Origin: Billgrantia montanilacus | Lineage (GTDB): Bacteria; Pseudomonadota; Gammaproteobacteria; Pseudomonadales; Halomonadaceae | Length of the DNA: 64,000 nt | Direction of reading: 5' to 3' | Assembly (NCBI RefSeq): GCF_003336675.1 | Contig: NZ_QPII01000021.1 | Location: 552 to 64,551, forward strand | In this document: piece after piece, positions 8,360 through 17,244 of the stretch | How positions within the stretch are numbered: the first letter of the stretch is position 1 | Layout of the letters: the number at the start of each line of letters is the position of its first letter | Made by a program: the position numbers and the translations under genes | Notes under the pieces: generated by a model | Databases searched by the model: none | What the model saw: the letters and a program-made list of their open reading frames with translations, nothing else | What the model was told of the DNA's origin: nothing

Positions 8360-8389
8360 CTGTCACCCCCCGCTGCATAAGGGTATAGT
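8360..8389 (+). promoter_or_regulatory. Probable sigma70 promoter for the MCE operon
   Basis: CTGTCA (8360-8365) and TATAGT (8384-8389) are separated by 18 bases and lie about 50 bases before the chosen permease start. The -10 element is good and the -35 element moderate. Confidence 0.45.
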
Positions 8390-8440
8390 GATATCTCAAC
8401 GCCATTGCAGCCAACTTCAGGGAATGACAGGCGATACGCG

Positions 8441-9583
8441 ATGCCAAAGACCGCTTCATCCCCCGGCAAGCTAGAACAGCAGGCCGGCGGGCTTCGCGCC
8501 AGCGGTGACTGGACGTTGCCGCACCACAAACGGCTCCGCAGGACGATTGAACAGCAGCGTCCTGGTCATGCCGCGAATACGCAGGATCTGAACCTGGACC
8601 TGAAGGGACTGGGCGAACTGGATACCTCCGGCGCGGTACTTCTGGTCGAGATCATGGGGCCGGAGCGGATGCTCGAGGTGGCGAACTGGGCACCCGAACA
8701 GCCGGCTGAACGCCACGCGCTGTTGATGGCCGTCGCTGGCGCCATGCACCATTCCACCCCGATCCCCACTCGTGCCCGGTCGCCCGCCGTCGTTGCCCTG
8801 GGGGAGATCGGCCGAATCATGGAAAACCTGGGGCGGCAGCAGCTCCAGCTGCTCGGCTTCATCGGCCTGACCTTGGGCAGCCTGGCATCGGTGCTGGTGA
8901 AGCCCTGGCGCTGGCGTGTCACCGCCCTGGTCGCCCATATCCAGCAGACCGGGCTCAACGCCATCCCCATCGTCGCCCTGCTCACCTTTCTGGTCGGTGC
9001 CGTCGTCGCCTTCCTCGGCGCCACGGTGCTGCGCGACTTTGGTGCCACCATCTTTACCGTCAACCTGGTGGCCTACGCCTTCCTGCGCGAATTCGGTGTA
9101 CTGCTTGCCGCCATCATGCTGGCCGGCCGAACGGCCAGCGCCTTCACCGCCCAGATCGGTTCGATGAAGGCCAACGAGGAGATCGACGCCCTGCGCGCCC
9201 AGGGACTCAGCCCCATGGAGCTGCTGGTCTTGCCCCGAGTCCTGGCAATGATGATCAGCCTGCCGATACTCACCTTCATCGGCATGCTCAGCGGCATCGC
9301 GGGAGGTGCGATGGTCTGCGTCCTGGCGCTGGACATCACGCTGATACAGTTCCTCGACATCCTGCAGCGCGATACCCCCCTGCGGCACCTCCTGGTGGGG
9401 CTCGGCAAGGCCCCCATCTTCGCCTTCCTGATTGCTGTCATCGGCTGCCTGGAAGGTTTCAAGGCCAGCGGAAGCGCCCAGTCGGTGGGCGAGCACACCA
9501 CCTCGAGCGTGGTACAGTCTATCTTCATGGTGATCCTGATCGATGCCCTGGCAGCCATGTTCTTCATGGAGATGGGCTGGTGA
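8441..9583 (+). CDS. MlaE-family ABC permease with N-terminal STAS-like domain
   Basis: About 380 residues. The first ~110 look like a STAS/MlaB-like domain (LDLKGLGELDTSGAV), followed by an MlaE/YrbE permease of five or six membrane helices (GLNAIPIVALLTFLVGAVVA; AFTAQIGSMKANEEIDALR). It forms the membrane core of a lipid-handling MCE transporter in the inner membrane. This STAS-permease form differs from the canonical mlaFEDCB operon, where MlaB is a separate protein. The start is uncertain: ATG 8441 gives a family-like N-terminus, while an in-frame ATG at 8405 would add 12 residues. The stop overlaps the ATPase start (GTGA). Confidence 0.88.
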   Translation: MPKTASSPGKLEQQAGGLRASGDWTLPHHKRLRRTIEQQRPGHAANTQDLNLDLKGLGELDTSGAVLLVEIMGPERMLEVANWAPEQPAERHALLMAVAGAMHHSTPIPTRARSPAVVALGEIGRIMENLGRQQLQLLGFIGLTLGSLASVLVKPWRWRVTALVAHIQQTGLNAIPIVALLTFLVGAVVAFLGATVLRDFGATIFTVNLVAYAFLREFGVLLAAIMLAGRTASAFTAQIGSMKANEEIDALRAQGLSPMELLVLPRVLAMMISLPILTFIGMLSGIAGGAMVCVLALDITLIQFLDILQRDTPLRHLLVGLGKAPIFAFLIAVIGCLEGFKASGSAQSVGEHTTSSVVQSIFMVILIDALAAMFFMEMGW

Positions 9584-10371
9584 GCAGGTCAGAAGAGACG
9601 GTCATCGAAGTACGCGGCCTGGTCAATCGATTTGGCTCTCACGTGGTGCACGAAGACCTCGACCTCGACATCCGGCGCGGCGAGATACTCGGTGTTGTCG
9701 GCGGCTCGGGCACCGGCAAATCGGTACTGTTGCGCAGTATCGTAGGCCTCAAGCACCCGGACGGCGGCAGCATCCGTGTCTTCGGCCAGGACCTGCAGCG
9801 CTTGGCCGCCGACCAGCGGTCCCGGCTGGAGCGCCGCTTCGGGGTAATGTTCCAGCGTGGCGCCCTGTTCACCTCACTCAATCTGCAGGAAAACGTGGCC
9901 CTGCCCCTGATCGAACATGCCGGCCTTTCTCGCGCCGATGCCGAGCATCTCGCCCGGGTCAAGCTGGCACTGGCGGGGCTTCCGCCGGAGGCGGCCCTGA
10001 TGGCTCCTGATGCCCTTTCCGGAGGCATGACGAAGCGAGCTGCCCTGGCGCGGGCCCTGGCGCTGGACCCCGAAGTGCTGTTCCTCGATGAACCCACTGC
10101 CGGCCTCGACCCTATCGGAGCAGCGGCCTTCGACCAGTTGCTGATGACCCTCCGTGATGCCCTGGGCTTCAGCGTGTTCCTGGTCACCCATGATCTGGAT
10201 ACGCTGTATACCGCCTGCGACCGGGTTGCGGTGATCGCCAGGAAGCGTGTCCTCGTCGCCGATGACCTGGCGACAGTGGAGGCCACCGACGATGACTGGA
10301 TTCGCGACTACTTTCATGGCCCCAGGGGCCGATCGGCCAGCCAGGCCGCACAGCGTACGGAGGATCGGTGA
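9580..10371 (+). CDS. MlaF-type ABC transporter ATPase
   Basis: A 263-residue ATP-binding subunit: Walker A GGSGTGKS at 41-48, signature LSGGM near 146, Walker B LFLDEPTAGLDP near 168, and a switch histidine in VTHDLD near 204. GTG start at 9580 overlaps the permease stop by four bases, and its own stop overlaps the next start, so the operon is tightly coupled. It powers phospholipid transport between inner membrane and periplasm by analogy with MlaF. Confidence 0.92.
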   Translation: MSRSEETVIEVRGLVNRFGSHVVHEDLDLDIRRGEILGVVGGSGTGKSVLLRSIVGLKHPDGGSIRVFGQDLQRLAADQRSRLERRFGVMFQRGALFTSLNLQENVALPLIEHAGLSRADAEHLARVKLALAGLPPEAALMAPDALSGGMTKRAALARALALDPEVLFLDEPTAGLDPIGAAAFDQLLMTLRDALGFSVFLVTHDLDTLYTACDRVAVIARKRVLVADDLATVEATDDDWIRDYFHGPRGRSASQAAQRTEDR

Positions 10372-11312
10372 TGGAAACGCGAGCGCACCATATCGTGATC
10401 GGCCTGTTCACCGTACTGGCCCTGGCCGGCGGGCTACTGTTCGCCCTGTGGATGACCCAGAGCACCAGCGACCGTCAATTCAACCATTACGAGGTCTTCT
10501 TCGACCGCAGCGTCAGCGGCCTTGCGGAAGGAAACGCCGTTGAATACAGCGGGGTCCGGGTGGGCGAAGTCACCGACCTGCGACTTGATTCACAAGATCC
10601 CCGCAACGTGCTGGCACGCATTCGCGTCGAAAGCCATGTACCCATTCGCCGCGATACCCGTGCCCGGCTGGCGCTGGCCAATATCACAGGCAGCATGTCG
10701 ATTCAGCTGCATGGCGGTACACCGGAGAGCCCGCTACTCGTCGCCTACCCGGGAGACACCCCGCCTCGAATCGTCGCCGATCCTTCGCCACTCAGCGCCC
10801 TGCTCGGTGATGGCGAGGAAATCCTCGGCAACGTCAACCGCGTGCTCGATCGATTCGAAGCACTGCTGTCGGAAGAAAACACCGAGAGTGTGCACAATAT
10901 CCTGGCCAACCTGGAGCGGACCACCGCCAGCCTGGCCCGCATCGGTGACGGCCCCAGCCGATTGGTGGCACAAACGGAAGCCCTGTCCGCCGAAGGTACC
11001 CAGGCCCTTGGTGAGCTGCGCTCGTTCATCGAACGGGCCGGCGGCATGTTGGGTGGCCAGGGCGAGGAGATCATGGACGGTGCCCGCCAGACCACCGCGA
11101 GCCTGGCCCGGACCGCCGAGCAGATAGAGGCGCTGCTTGGTGCCAATCGGGGCGCTCTGGAAAGCGGCATACGCGGCATTGAGGGACTCGGTCCCGTAAC
11201 GGTCGAGCTGCGCAACACCCTCAATACCCTCAACCGGGTCATCCGTCGCCTGGAAGAGAATCCAACCGACTTCCTGCTGGGACGTGACGGCGTCGAGGAG
11301 TTCACTCCGTGA
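10371..11312 (+). CDS. MCE-domain (MlaD-like) substrate-binding protein
   Basis: A 313-residue protein with one N-terminal membrane anchor (about residues 7-28), a single MCE domain (about 38-118, with VEYSGVRVGEV) and a long helical tail with repeated TTASLAR segments, which may form a coiled coil. MCE proteins form hexameric rings that pass lipids across the periplasm. ATG 10371 is preferred over GTG 10368 because GGAGG is then seven bases away. The longer C-terminal helix than in MlaD suggests a different reach toward an outer-membrane partner. Confidence 0.88.
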   Translation: METRAHHIVIGLFTVLALAGGLLFALWMTQSTSDRQFNHYEVFFDRSVSGLAEGNAVEYSGVRVGEVTDLRLDSQDPRNVLARIRVESHVPIRRDTRARLALANITGSMSIQLHGGTPESPLLVAYPGDTPPRIVADPSPLSALLGDGEEILGNVNRVLDRFEALLSEENTESVHNILANLERTTASLARIGDGPSRLVAQTEALSAEGTQALGELRSFIERAGGMLGGQGEEIMDGARQTTASLARTAEQIEALLGANRGALESGIRGIEGLGPVTVELRNTLNTLNRVIRRLEENPTDFLLGRDGVEEFTP

Positions 11313-11956
11313 GAACAAGACAACGTTTCGCCAGGCTGCTGTCGCTCGCCGCTTTGGGTCTGCTTCCCGCCTGCACCCTGATTCCACAAAGCGATCCCGT
11401 CACGCTCTATGACCTGCCCGCCCAACCCGGGGAGAGCGCGCAACGGGGTGAAACGACATCAGACGGCCCCACCCTGCGGCTGGCGACGCCAAGCGCCGGT
11501 GGGCTGCTTAACGGAACACGTATCGTCGTGGTGCCGACCCCCAACCAGCCTCAGGTCTACCAGGGTGCTCGCTGGGCAGATGCCGCGCCCGTACTGATAC
11601 GCAATCGCCTGATCGATGCCTTTCAGGAGGATGGGCGAATAACTCGGCTGACCCATGCCGACACGCCGCTCTCGGCCGACCTGGAACTCACCAGCGATTT
11701 GCGGGCCTTCCAGAGCGAATACCGTAACGGTCGCCCCGAAGCTGTCATTCGACTTGATGCACGCCTGATCGATACCCGCTCCAGGGAGCTGCTGGCCAGC
11801 CGGCGTTTCACCCAGCAACAAACCGCAGACGGCACTGATATTACCGCGGTGGTCGAGGCGTTTGGCCTGGCGGCGGACCGAGTCGCGCAGGAGCTGGTTG
11901 ATTGGTCGGTGGCGCAAATGGACGACCAGCAACAACGGCAGCCGCAGAGCCGTTAA
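11309..11956 (+). CDS. ABC-type transport auxiliary lipoprotein (PqiC-like)
   Basis: A 215-residue predicted outer-membrane lipoprotein. The signal peptide ends in a lipobox LLPAC with Cys22, followed by an ABC_trans_aux/PqiC-like domain (TLYDLP...; RIVVVPTPNQPQVYQG; LTSDLRAFQSEY). GTG start overlaps the MCE stop (GTGA). It is probably the outer-membrane partner of the MCE ring. The gene order permease-ATPase-MCE-lipoprotein corresponds to a non-canonical MCE system also known in Pseudomonas, separate from mlaFEDCB. Confidence 0.82.
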   Translation: MRTRQRFARLLSLAALGLLPACTLIPQSDPVTLYDLPAQPGESAQRGETTSDGPTLRLATPSAGGLLNGTRIVVVPTPNQPQVYQGARWADAAPVLIRNRLIDAFQEDGRITRLTHADTPLSADLELTSDLRAFQSEYRNGRPEAVIRLDARLIDTRSRELLASRRFTQQQTADGTDITAVVEAFGLAADRVAQELVDWSVAQMDDQQQRQPQSR

Positions 11957-11977
11957 TATCCACGTCTTCTTGTAATG

Positions 11978-12019
11978 AAGGACACTCACTCCAAAAAAGG
12001 ACACTTGGATTGAATGTCC
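11978..12019. promoter_or_regulatory. Direct and inverted repeats before the GntR gene
   Basis: AAGGACACT occurs at 11978-11986 and again at 11997-12005, 19 bases apart. The second copy forms an imperfect dyad with TGTCC at 12015-12019 (GGACACT-N7-AATGTCC). This spacing suits a dimeric regulator, and the GntR-type protein starting at 12081 may repress itself here. No experimental support. Confidence 0.35.
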
Positions 12020-12080
12020 TGCCATTACCGTCTTGGTGCCAATTGGTTATCATGCTCTGCAAAAGCAAGGATGACCGACG

Positions 12081-12767
12081 ATGGACAGCAGCCCACGACA
12101 GAACCTTGGCATCAGCGCCTACAGTTGGCTCAAGCATGACATCACACGCGGGGTGTTCCAGCCCGGCGAAAAACTATTGATGAGCCGTCTCAAGGAGCGC
12201 TACGACCTGGGCATCGGCCCGCTACGAGAAGCCCTGTCCCAACTGGTGGCGGAGCGCCTGGTGGTGGCGATCAGTCAGCGGGGCTATCGGGTCGCGCCGA
12301 TGTCCATGGCCGAGCTGACCGATCTCTACGACGCCCGCGCCCAACTCGAAGGACTTATCCTGAAACTGGCCATCGAGCGCGGGGATGACAGCTGGGAAGC
12401 CGACATCCTGGCCAAGGCCCATACGCTATCCAAGGTCATGGAAGTCAATACACCCGATGAGCTGCTCGATGTCTGGGACACCCGTCACCAGGCCTTTCAT
12501 ACCGCCATTGCCAGCGGCTGCCGCTCCCCTCACCTGTTGCAGGTTCGCGAGAGCCTGTTCGACCAGGTAGAGCGTTATCGCCATCTCTGGCTGTGCGAGA
12601 CAGTCCTCTCTGAAGCGGCCCTGGAGCGCAAGCGCCGGGAGCATGCCGCCCTGGTCGACGTCATCCTGGAGCGCAAGGCCGAGCGTGCCGCCGACATGAT
12701 GCGCGAACACCTGATGACACCAGTACCGATCATTACCGAGGTCATGCGGCGGCGAGGTCTGGCGTGA
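12081..12767 (+). CDS. GntR-family regulator, FadR/FCD subfamily (CsiR-like)
   Basis: A 228-residue regulator: winged helix-turn-helix at about 10-75 (RLKERYDLGIGPLREALSQL) and an all-helical FCD ligand domain at about 85-215 with the acidic and His metal-ligand pattern (DLYDAR..., DTRHQAFHTAI, REHAALVD). The N-terminal half resembles E. coli CsiR. FCD regulators usually sense small carboxylic acids. The neighbours are pxpCBA and the TRAP cluster, so glutamate- or 5-oxoproline-related control is plausible but unproven. Confidence 0.88.
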   Translation: MDSSPRQNLGISAYSWLKHDITRGVFQPGEKLLMSRLKERYDLGIGPLREALSQLVAERLVVAISQRGYRVAPMSMAELTDLYDARAQLEGLILKLAIERGDDSWEADILAKAHTLSKVMEVNTPDELLDVWDTRHQAFHTAIASGCRSPHLLQVRESLFDQVERYRHLWLCETVLSEAALERKRREHAALVDVILERKAERAADMMREHLMTPVPIITEVMRRRGLA

Positions 12768-12930
12768 AATCGACAGCGCTGTCATGAAGCGGTCACAGGA
12801 GGCCGGCATCATCAAGCGGTGTGCTGAAGAGGTGACAAGGCAGCACACACCTTTTATCTTGAAGATATCACCGGGCTACCGGCCTGTCTCAGCGCGATGC
12901 TGACGGACGGGTGAATGGAGAGACGATGCC

Positions 12931-13146
12931 ATGCCACATCTGCTGCGATTTCCCCGTGAAACCGAATCCCGTCTCGACCTTCTCTGTCAGCAGACCGGCA
13001 TGAGCAAGGCCGAGTTGATCGAACAGTGCCTCGGCATCGGTCTGGATGACCTGGAAACCCAACTGCATATGGAAGGCGCCAGCAAACGGCCGGTCACCCA
13101 GACGAGCCTGGATCAGCTGCTACGGGAAAGCGGACTTGGCGCTTGA
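12931..13146 (+). CDS. Small ribbon-helix-helix-like protein
   Basis: A 71-residue protein starting MPHLLRFPRE, with a short beta-like stretch followed by two helices (ESRLDLLCQQTGMSKAELIEQCLGIGLDDLE). This order and length fit a ribbon-helix-helix DNA-binding fold such as CopG/Arc, here with an extended C-terminus. A GGAGA ribosome binding site lies nine bases upstream of ATG 12931. It stands alone, ends convergent with pxpC 14 bases away, and has no adjacent toxin-like gene. Function unknown. The 163-base gap before it holds no other feature. Confidence 0.6.
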   Translation: MPHLLRFPRETESRLDLLCQQTGMSKAELIEQCLGIGLDDLETQLHMEGASKRPVTQTSLDQLLRESGLGA

Positions 13147-13159
13147 GGGGCGGCACGGC

Positions 13160-14119
13160 TCAGCGTGACGCTGGCCCGCCGTCGCTGAAGTTCCGCATGA
13201 CCCATCGATAGTCGGCGACCGCCCGCTCCCTTGAGACGGCCACCAGCCTGACCTCCTGTCCCGGCAGGCACTGGGCCAGCCTGGCCGCGGCGAGTGGCGT
13301 CAAGGCACCCAGGCGCGGGTATCCCCCGATCGTCTGACGATCATTCAGCAGAACGATCGGCTGACCATCCGGCGGCACCTGGACGGCCCCAAGCGGAATG
13401 CCCTCCGATATCATGCTCCCCAGACGACACTGCAACCGCGGCCCCCGCAGCCTCACCCCCATGCGGTCGGCACGATCATCAACCCGCCAGACGGCATTGA
13501 AAGCGGCGTAAAGACTGGTACCGGTGAATTCCGCGATCTGGGCGCCGGGCACCAGCGCCAGTCGACAGCCCGGGCGAGGCATCGGAGGCAGCAGGCCCGT
13601 GGGAATGCTGCGCTCGTCGATCGGATGTCCCAGCCAGACCAGGCGATCCCCGGCCTTGAGCGGCCGGCCATCACCGTGGAGACCACCAAGCTGCTCCCGT
13701 GGCGTGGTACTGCGGCTACCCAAGACCTCCGGCGCCTCCAGCCCACCGGGAAAAGCGAGATAGCCTCGCAGCCCATCCCGGGGCTGCCGGAATACCAGTC
13801 GCTGTCCTTCGCGCACGGCGAAGCTCGTGCCGGGGACAAGTGGCGCGTCATCGAGTCGCGCATCGAGATCGGCGCCTACCAGTGCCAGCCTCGTGGCGCG
13901 TTCGATCTCGAGGGTCAAGCCGCCCCCCACCACGATCTCCAGGGCGGCGCTGTCAGGGGCGTTGCCCAGCAGCCAATTGGCCCAATAGAGTGAGACCCAA
14001 TCGGCGGCGCCGCTCTGGGTCACACCGAGATGGCGCACGCCCACTCGCCCGCCATCCTCGATCATGGCCAGGGGGCCGGCCTGGATGACACGCACACCCT
14101 CAGCACTGAAGTCGCTCAT
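13160..14119 (-). CDS. pxpC: 5-oxoprolinase subunit C (biotin-dependent carboxyltransferase family)
   Basis: A 319-residue PxpC/KipA-type protein. Family features include the N-terminal GPLAMIEDGGRVGVRHLGVTQSG, the central KAGDRLVWLG region and SEGIPLGAVQVPPDGQPIVLLNDRQTIGGYP near 230-275. PxpABC hydrolyses ATP to open 5-oxoproline to glutamate, removing spontaneously formed pyroglutamate. Last gene of a three-gene operon; its start overlaps the pxpB stop (ATGA). Length is normal. Confidence 0.9.
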   Translation of the reverse strand: MSDFSAEGVRVIQAGPLAMIEDGGRVGVRHLGVTQSGAADWVSLYWANWLLGNAPDSAALEIVVGGGLTLEIERATRLALVGADLDARLDDAPLVPGTSFAVREGQRLVFRQPRDGLRGYLAFPGGLEAPEVLGSRSTTPREQLGGLHGDGRPLKAGDRLVWLGHPIDERSIPTGLLPPMPRPGCRLALVPGAQIAEFTGTSLYAAFNAVWRVDDRADRMGVRLRGPRLQCRLGSMISEGIPLGAVQVPPDGQPIVLLNDRQTIGGYPRLGALTPLAAARLAQCLPGQEVRLVAVSRERAVADYRWVMRNFSDGGPASR

Positions 14120-14820
14120 GGGCGCTCCTCCAGCGGCGTGGTATCGCCGCCCTGCGCCTCGAACTCGTCACGGGAGACGGCCTGGAAGCGCACTCGGTCT
14201 CCCGGCTTAAGCAGCGGGTCGCCGCGCCGGGCATGCTCGAACAGCGGTACAGCGGTGCGTCCCAGGATATTCCAGCCCCCAGGCGACGGCAGCGGGTAGA
14301 TGGCGGTCTGGCGTCCCGCAATACCGACGCTGCCCGCGGCGACCTTGCGCCGCGGCGTCTCCAGGCGTGGCGTCGCCAGCGCCTCCTCGACCAGCCCCAT
14401 GAACCCGTAACCGGGTGCGAAGCCCAGGGCGAACACGCAGTACTCATTGTCGCAGTGACGACGAATCAGCGCGTCGATGGCGATCCCTGCCCGATCCGCC
14501 ACGCGCTGCAGCTCGGGGCCGACACTCTCGTCGTACCACACCGGAATCTCATGGCGTTTTCCTGTCTGGGTGTCGGCGGGCTGCAGGCATTGCAGCGCCT
14601 CTCGGATACGCGCGTGGGCCTCGCCATGCGCCAGCACACGGCAATCATAGTGAACCATCAGTGTGGTATACGACGGCACCAGGTCGATCAGCGTCTTGCC
14701 GAAGGCCTCGCGGAGAGCCCGGTCGGCGGCAATGATCCATCCCATATTGTTTTCTTCGATGGTGTCGAAGAGCCTGACCATCAGCACGTCCATGGCCGTC
14801 GTTTCGATGCCTGCCCTCAC
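14116..14820 (-). CDS. pxpB: 5-oxoprolinase subunit B
   Basis: PxpB/KipI family protein of about 234 residues. Its C-terminal half carries the diagnostic [13 protein letters not shown] and [22 protein letters not shown] motifs. I chose GTG 14820 because it overlaps the pxpA stop (GTGA) and keeps an [11 protein letters not shown] segment that aligns with the usual N-terminal strand of the family; ATG 14793 is an alternative losing nine residues. It partners PxpC, by analogy with the fused allophanate hydrolase and urea carboxylase domains. Confidence 0.88.
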   Translation of the reverse strand: MRAGIETTAMDVLMVRLFDTIEENNMGWIIAADRALREAFGKTLIDLVPSYTTLMVHYDCRVLAHGEAHARIREALQCLQPADTQTGKRHEIPVWYDESVGPELQRVADRAGIAIDALIRRHCDNEYCVFALGFAPGYGFMGLVEEALATPRLETPRRKVAAGSVGIAGRQTAIYPLPSPGGWNILGRTAVPLFEHARRGDPLLKPGDRVRFQAVSRDEFEAQGGDTTPLEERP

Positions 14821-15569
14821 GCTGACGCCAGCCTGCCAAACGCCTCGCGAATGGCCCGCACGGCAGCGATCGACTCGGGATTGTCGCCGTGCACGCAAAT
14901 CGTATCGCAGGGCAGTCTCAATGCCGAGCCATCGCTGGCTGTCAAGGCCTCACCCCTGGCCAGCGCTACCGCCTGGGCCACGATGGTGGCTTCGTCGTGG
15001 TGCACGGCGTTGGGCAGACGACGCGAGACAAGGTGGCCCTGGGCATCGTAGGCACGATCAGCGAAGGTCTCGAACCAGATGGACAGCCCCATCTCCGCAG
15101 CGAGTGTACGAAAGGGCTCCGGGTCGGCCGTGGCCATGACCATCAGTGGCAGGCTGGCGTCATAGGCATGCACCGCCCGCATCACTCCCTCGAGCAGCGC
15201 CGGATCCCGAGCCATATCGTTGTAGAGGGCGCCATGGGGCTTGACGTACTGGATGGTGACACCTTCCGCCCGGCAGAGCCCCGCCAGGGCACCGATCTGG
15301 TAGAGCACCATGTCCTCGACTTCGGCGGGGGTGCAGGCCAGCGAGCGGCGGCCGAAGCCCATCAGGTCGGGATAGGCGGGGTGCGCGCCGATCCGGACAT
15401 CATGACGGGCAGCCAGTGCCACGGTGCGGCGCATCACGTGAGGGTCCGAGGCATGGAACCCGCAGGCGATATTCGCGCAATCCACGAAGGGCATCACGTC
15501 GTCATCCATGCCCAGGGTCCAGTTGCCGAAGCTTTCCCCCATGTCGCAATTGAGCAAGGGCATGACCAT
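14817..15569 (-). CDS. pxpA: 5-oxoprolinase subunit A (LamB/YcsF family)
   Basis: A 250-residue LamB/YcsF protein with [13 protein letters not shown] at the N-terminus, [13 protein letters not shown]-like segment at about 32-43, and [10 protein letters not shown] near 118. PxpA probably phosphorylates or hydrolyses the 5-oxoproline ring together with PxpB and PxpC. It is first in its operon, with AAGGAA upstream of ATG 15569, and diverges from the VOC-LysR-TRAP operon across a 215-base regulatory gap. Confidence 0.92.
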   Translation of the reverse strand: MVMPLLNCDMGESFGNWTLGMDDDVMPFVDCANIACGFHASDPHVMRRTVALAARHDVRIGAHPAYPDLMGFGRRSLACTPAEVEDMVLYQIGALAGLCRAEGVTIQYVKPHGALYNDMARDPALLEGVMRAVHAYDASLPLMVMATADPEPFRTLAAEMGLSIWFETFADRAYDAQGHLVSRRLPNAVHHDEATIVAQAVALARGEALTASDGSALRLPCDTICVHGDNPESIAAVRAIREAFGRLASA

Positions 15570-15656
15570 GGCGATTCCTTTTATTAGGGTGAATAAAGCT
15601 TAATTCCTTGCCGTCTCACTATATGGAGAGGGCTTTTTCGGTGCCAATCGTTTTTT

Positions 15657-15673
15657 CCGATATTCTTTATCGG
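15657..15673. promoter_or_regulatory. Palindromic operator candidate between pxpA and the VOC gene
   Basis: A perfect inverted repeat CCGATA-TTCTT-TATCGG in the 215-base AT-rich divergent region. It is about 88 bases from the pxpA start and 112 bases from the VOC start, so it could serve either promoter. The LysR protein at 16236 or the GntR protein at 12081 are candidate binders. Confidence 0.4.
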
Positions 15674-15709
15674 GCACTCCTATCAACCTGATATTATTTA
15701 TAAAAATGA

Positions 15710-15738
15710 TTGACGATGGCCGCCTTGAGGTTTATCAA
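15710..15738 (+). promoter_or_regulatory. Probable sigma70 promoter for the VOC-LysR-TRAP operon
   Basis: TTGACG (15710-15715) and TATCAA (15733-15738) with a 17-base spacer, about 45 bases before the VOC start codon. Confidence 0.5.
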
Positions 15739-15784
15739 TTTAAATAGAACCGCGCGTCAAAACGACAACAACACAGGAGGTCCC

Positions 15785-16222
15785 ATGTCCGTTTCCGATC
15801 CTTTCCACCTTGCCGTTCAGGTCCGCGATATCGATGAGGCGCGCGCCTTCTACGGTGACTTCCTGGGCTGTGCCGAAGGCCGCTCCTCGAACAGCTGGGT
15901 CGACTTCGATCTTTTCGGCCACCAGTTCGTCTGCCACCTCAACCCGGCCCTCAAGCAGAATCCCGTCTCCAGCCATACCAACCCTGTCGACGGCCACGGC
16001 GTGCCGGTCCCTCATTTCGGCGTGGTGCTGGAAATGGCGGCCTGGGAGGCGCTCGCCGACAAGCTGAGAGCCCATGGCGTGCGCTTCGAGATAGAGCCCT
16101 ACATCCGCTTCGAGGGTGAGCCCGGCGAGCAGGCCACCATGTTCTTCTACGACCCCTCCGGCAATGCCCTGGAATTCAAGGCATTCAAGGATCGCGAGAG
16201 CCAGCTGTTCAAGAAGCAGTGA
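15785..16222 (+). CDS. VOC-superfamily protein (glyoxalase/dioxygenase fold)
   Basis: A 145-residue vicinal oxygen chelate protein with two beta-alpha-beta-beta-beta modules. Candidate metal ligands are His in [11 protein letters not shown] (about 8), His in PHFGVVLEM (about 77) and Glu in NALEFKAF (about 129). The reaction is not predictable: glyoxalase, dioxygenase, isomerase and resistance proteins share the fold. ATG 15785 follows a strong AGGAGG; the longer frame upstream lacks one. Fourteen bases separate it from the LysR gene, and it heads the TRAP operon, so it may act on the imported compound. Confidence 0.85.
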   Translation: MSVSDPFHLAVQVRDIDEARAFYGDFLGCAEGRSSNSWVDFDLFGHQFVCHLNPALKQNPVSSHTNPVDGHGVPVPHFGVVLEMAAWEALADKLRAHGVRFEIEPYIRFEGEPGEQATMFFYDPSGNALEFKAFKDRESQLFKKQ

Positions 16223-16235
16223 CGAGGTAATTCGG

Positions 16236-17228
16236 GTGCTCGATTTCAAGGAGCTCGAGGCCTTCGTGTGGGCAGTTCGTCTCGGTTCGTTTCGAAAGGC
16301 CGCCGTACACCTGCATCTGACGCAGCCCTCGGTTTCCGAGCGGATCTCACGCCTCGAATCGATCGTGGGAGAACGGCTTCTGGAGCGATCGGCACGCCCC
16401 ATTCAGCCGACAATGCGCGGGCGGGAGTTTTTTCTCCATGCCGAGCGCATGCTGCATCAGCGCGATGAGGCTATGCAGCTGTTCGACAGCGAGGAGACCT
16501 TTTCGGCGCCCTTGCGGGTCGGCACCATCGAGACCATCGCCCACAGTTGGCTGCCGGATTTCATGCGCAGGCTGACGGGCAGGTACCCGGACCTGGTCAT
16601 CGAACTGACCGTCGATTATTCACCTGCGCTGAATGCCAGACTCGACAGGAATGAACTGGATATCCTGCTGGCAATGAATGGCTATATTTCTGAGGAGCGC
16701 ATTTCCAGCATGCCACTCAGTCCCTATGAAATGGGCATGTTCATCGCGCCAGTTCATACCGAGATGCTGATGAATAACCCTCGCCACTGGATGAAGACGC
16801 TACCCTTCATCTCTTTCGGCAAGCAGGCCAGGCCTTATGAGGAGCTCATTCAATACCTGTCACAGCAACAGTTGAAAAGCCCCCAGATACACAGCGTCAG
16901 CACGCTGATGACCATCGCCCGGATGACCATGGAGGGGCTCGGCATCGGCGCCCTGCCCGTCGCAACGGTTCTGGACCAGTGGCGCAACGGTGAGCTTGAA
17001 CGTATCGAGCTGCCGAAGCCGTTACCGGACATGCATTATGATGTGATATGGCGCACGGCCAATCATCCGCGCTTCTGTCGTGGCGTGGGCCGCTTGGCGC
17101 AAGAGTGTGCCTCGGTTTATGCCGAATTGCGTCGGGCCGAACGTGAAGCCCCCGATTTCGAAGGCCGTTGGGTGCGGCCGCAATACCCCACGACTCACCC
17201 CCAGGCAACAACACGACCATCAACATGA
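16236..17228 (+). CDS. LysR-family transcriptional regulator
   Basis: A 330-residue LysR regulator. The helix-turn-helix lies at about 2-60 (ELEAFVWAVRLGSFRKAAVHLHLTQPSVSERIS) and the substrate-binding domain at about 90-295. The predicted start is GTG 16236 with GAGG upstream; the apparent longer frame overlaps the VOC gene and has no family homology. Placed between the VOC and dctP genes in the same direction, it probably controls the TRAP operon and itself. The C-terminal 30 residues are polar and low in homology. Confidence 0.88.
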   Translation: MLDFKELEAFVWAVRLGSFRKAAVHLHLTQPSVSERISRLESIVGERLLERSARPIQPTMRGREFFLHAERMLHQRDEAMQLFDSEETFSAPLRVGTIETIAHSWLPDFMRRLTGRYPDLVIELTVDYSPALNARLDRNELDILLAMNGYISEERISSMPLSPYEMGMFIAPVHTEMLMNNPRHWMKTLPFISFGKQARPYEELIQYLSQQQLKSPQIHSVSTLMTIARMTMEGLGIGALPVATVLDQWRNGELERIELPKPLPDMHYDVIWRTANHPRFCRGVGRLAQECASVYAELRRAEREAPDFEGRWVRPQYPTTHPQATTRPST

Positions 17229-17244
17229 ACAAGAGGTCTTTATC

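Noticed and set aside
8471-9496. A 341-codon minus-strand frame antisense to the MCE permease
   Set aside because: Gln/His/Gly-rich translation with no domain features; it mirrors the real membrane protein on the plus strand.
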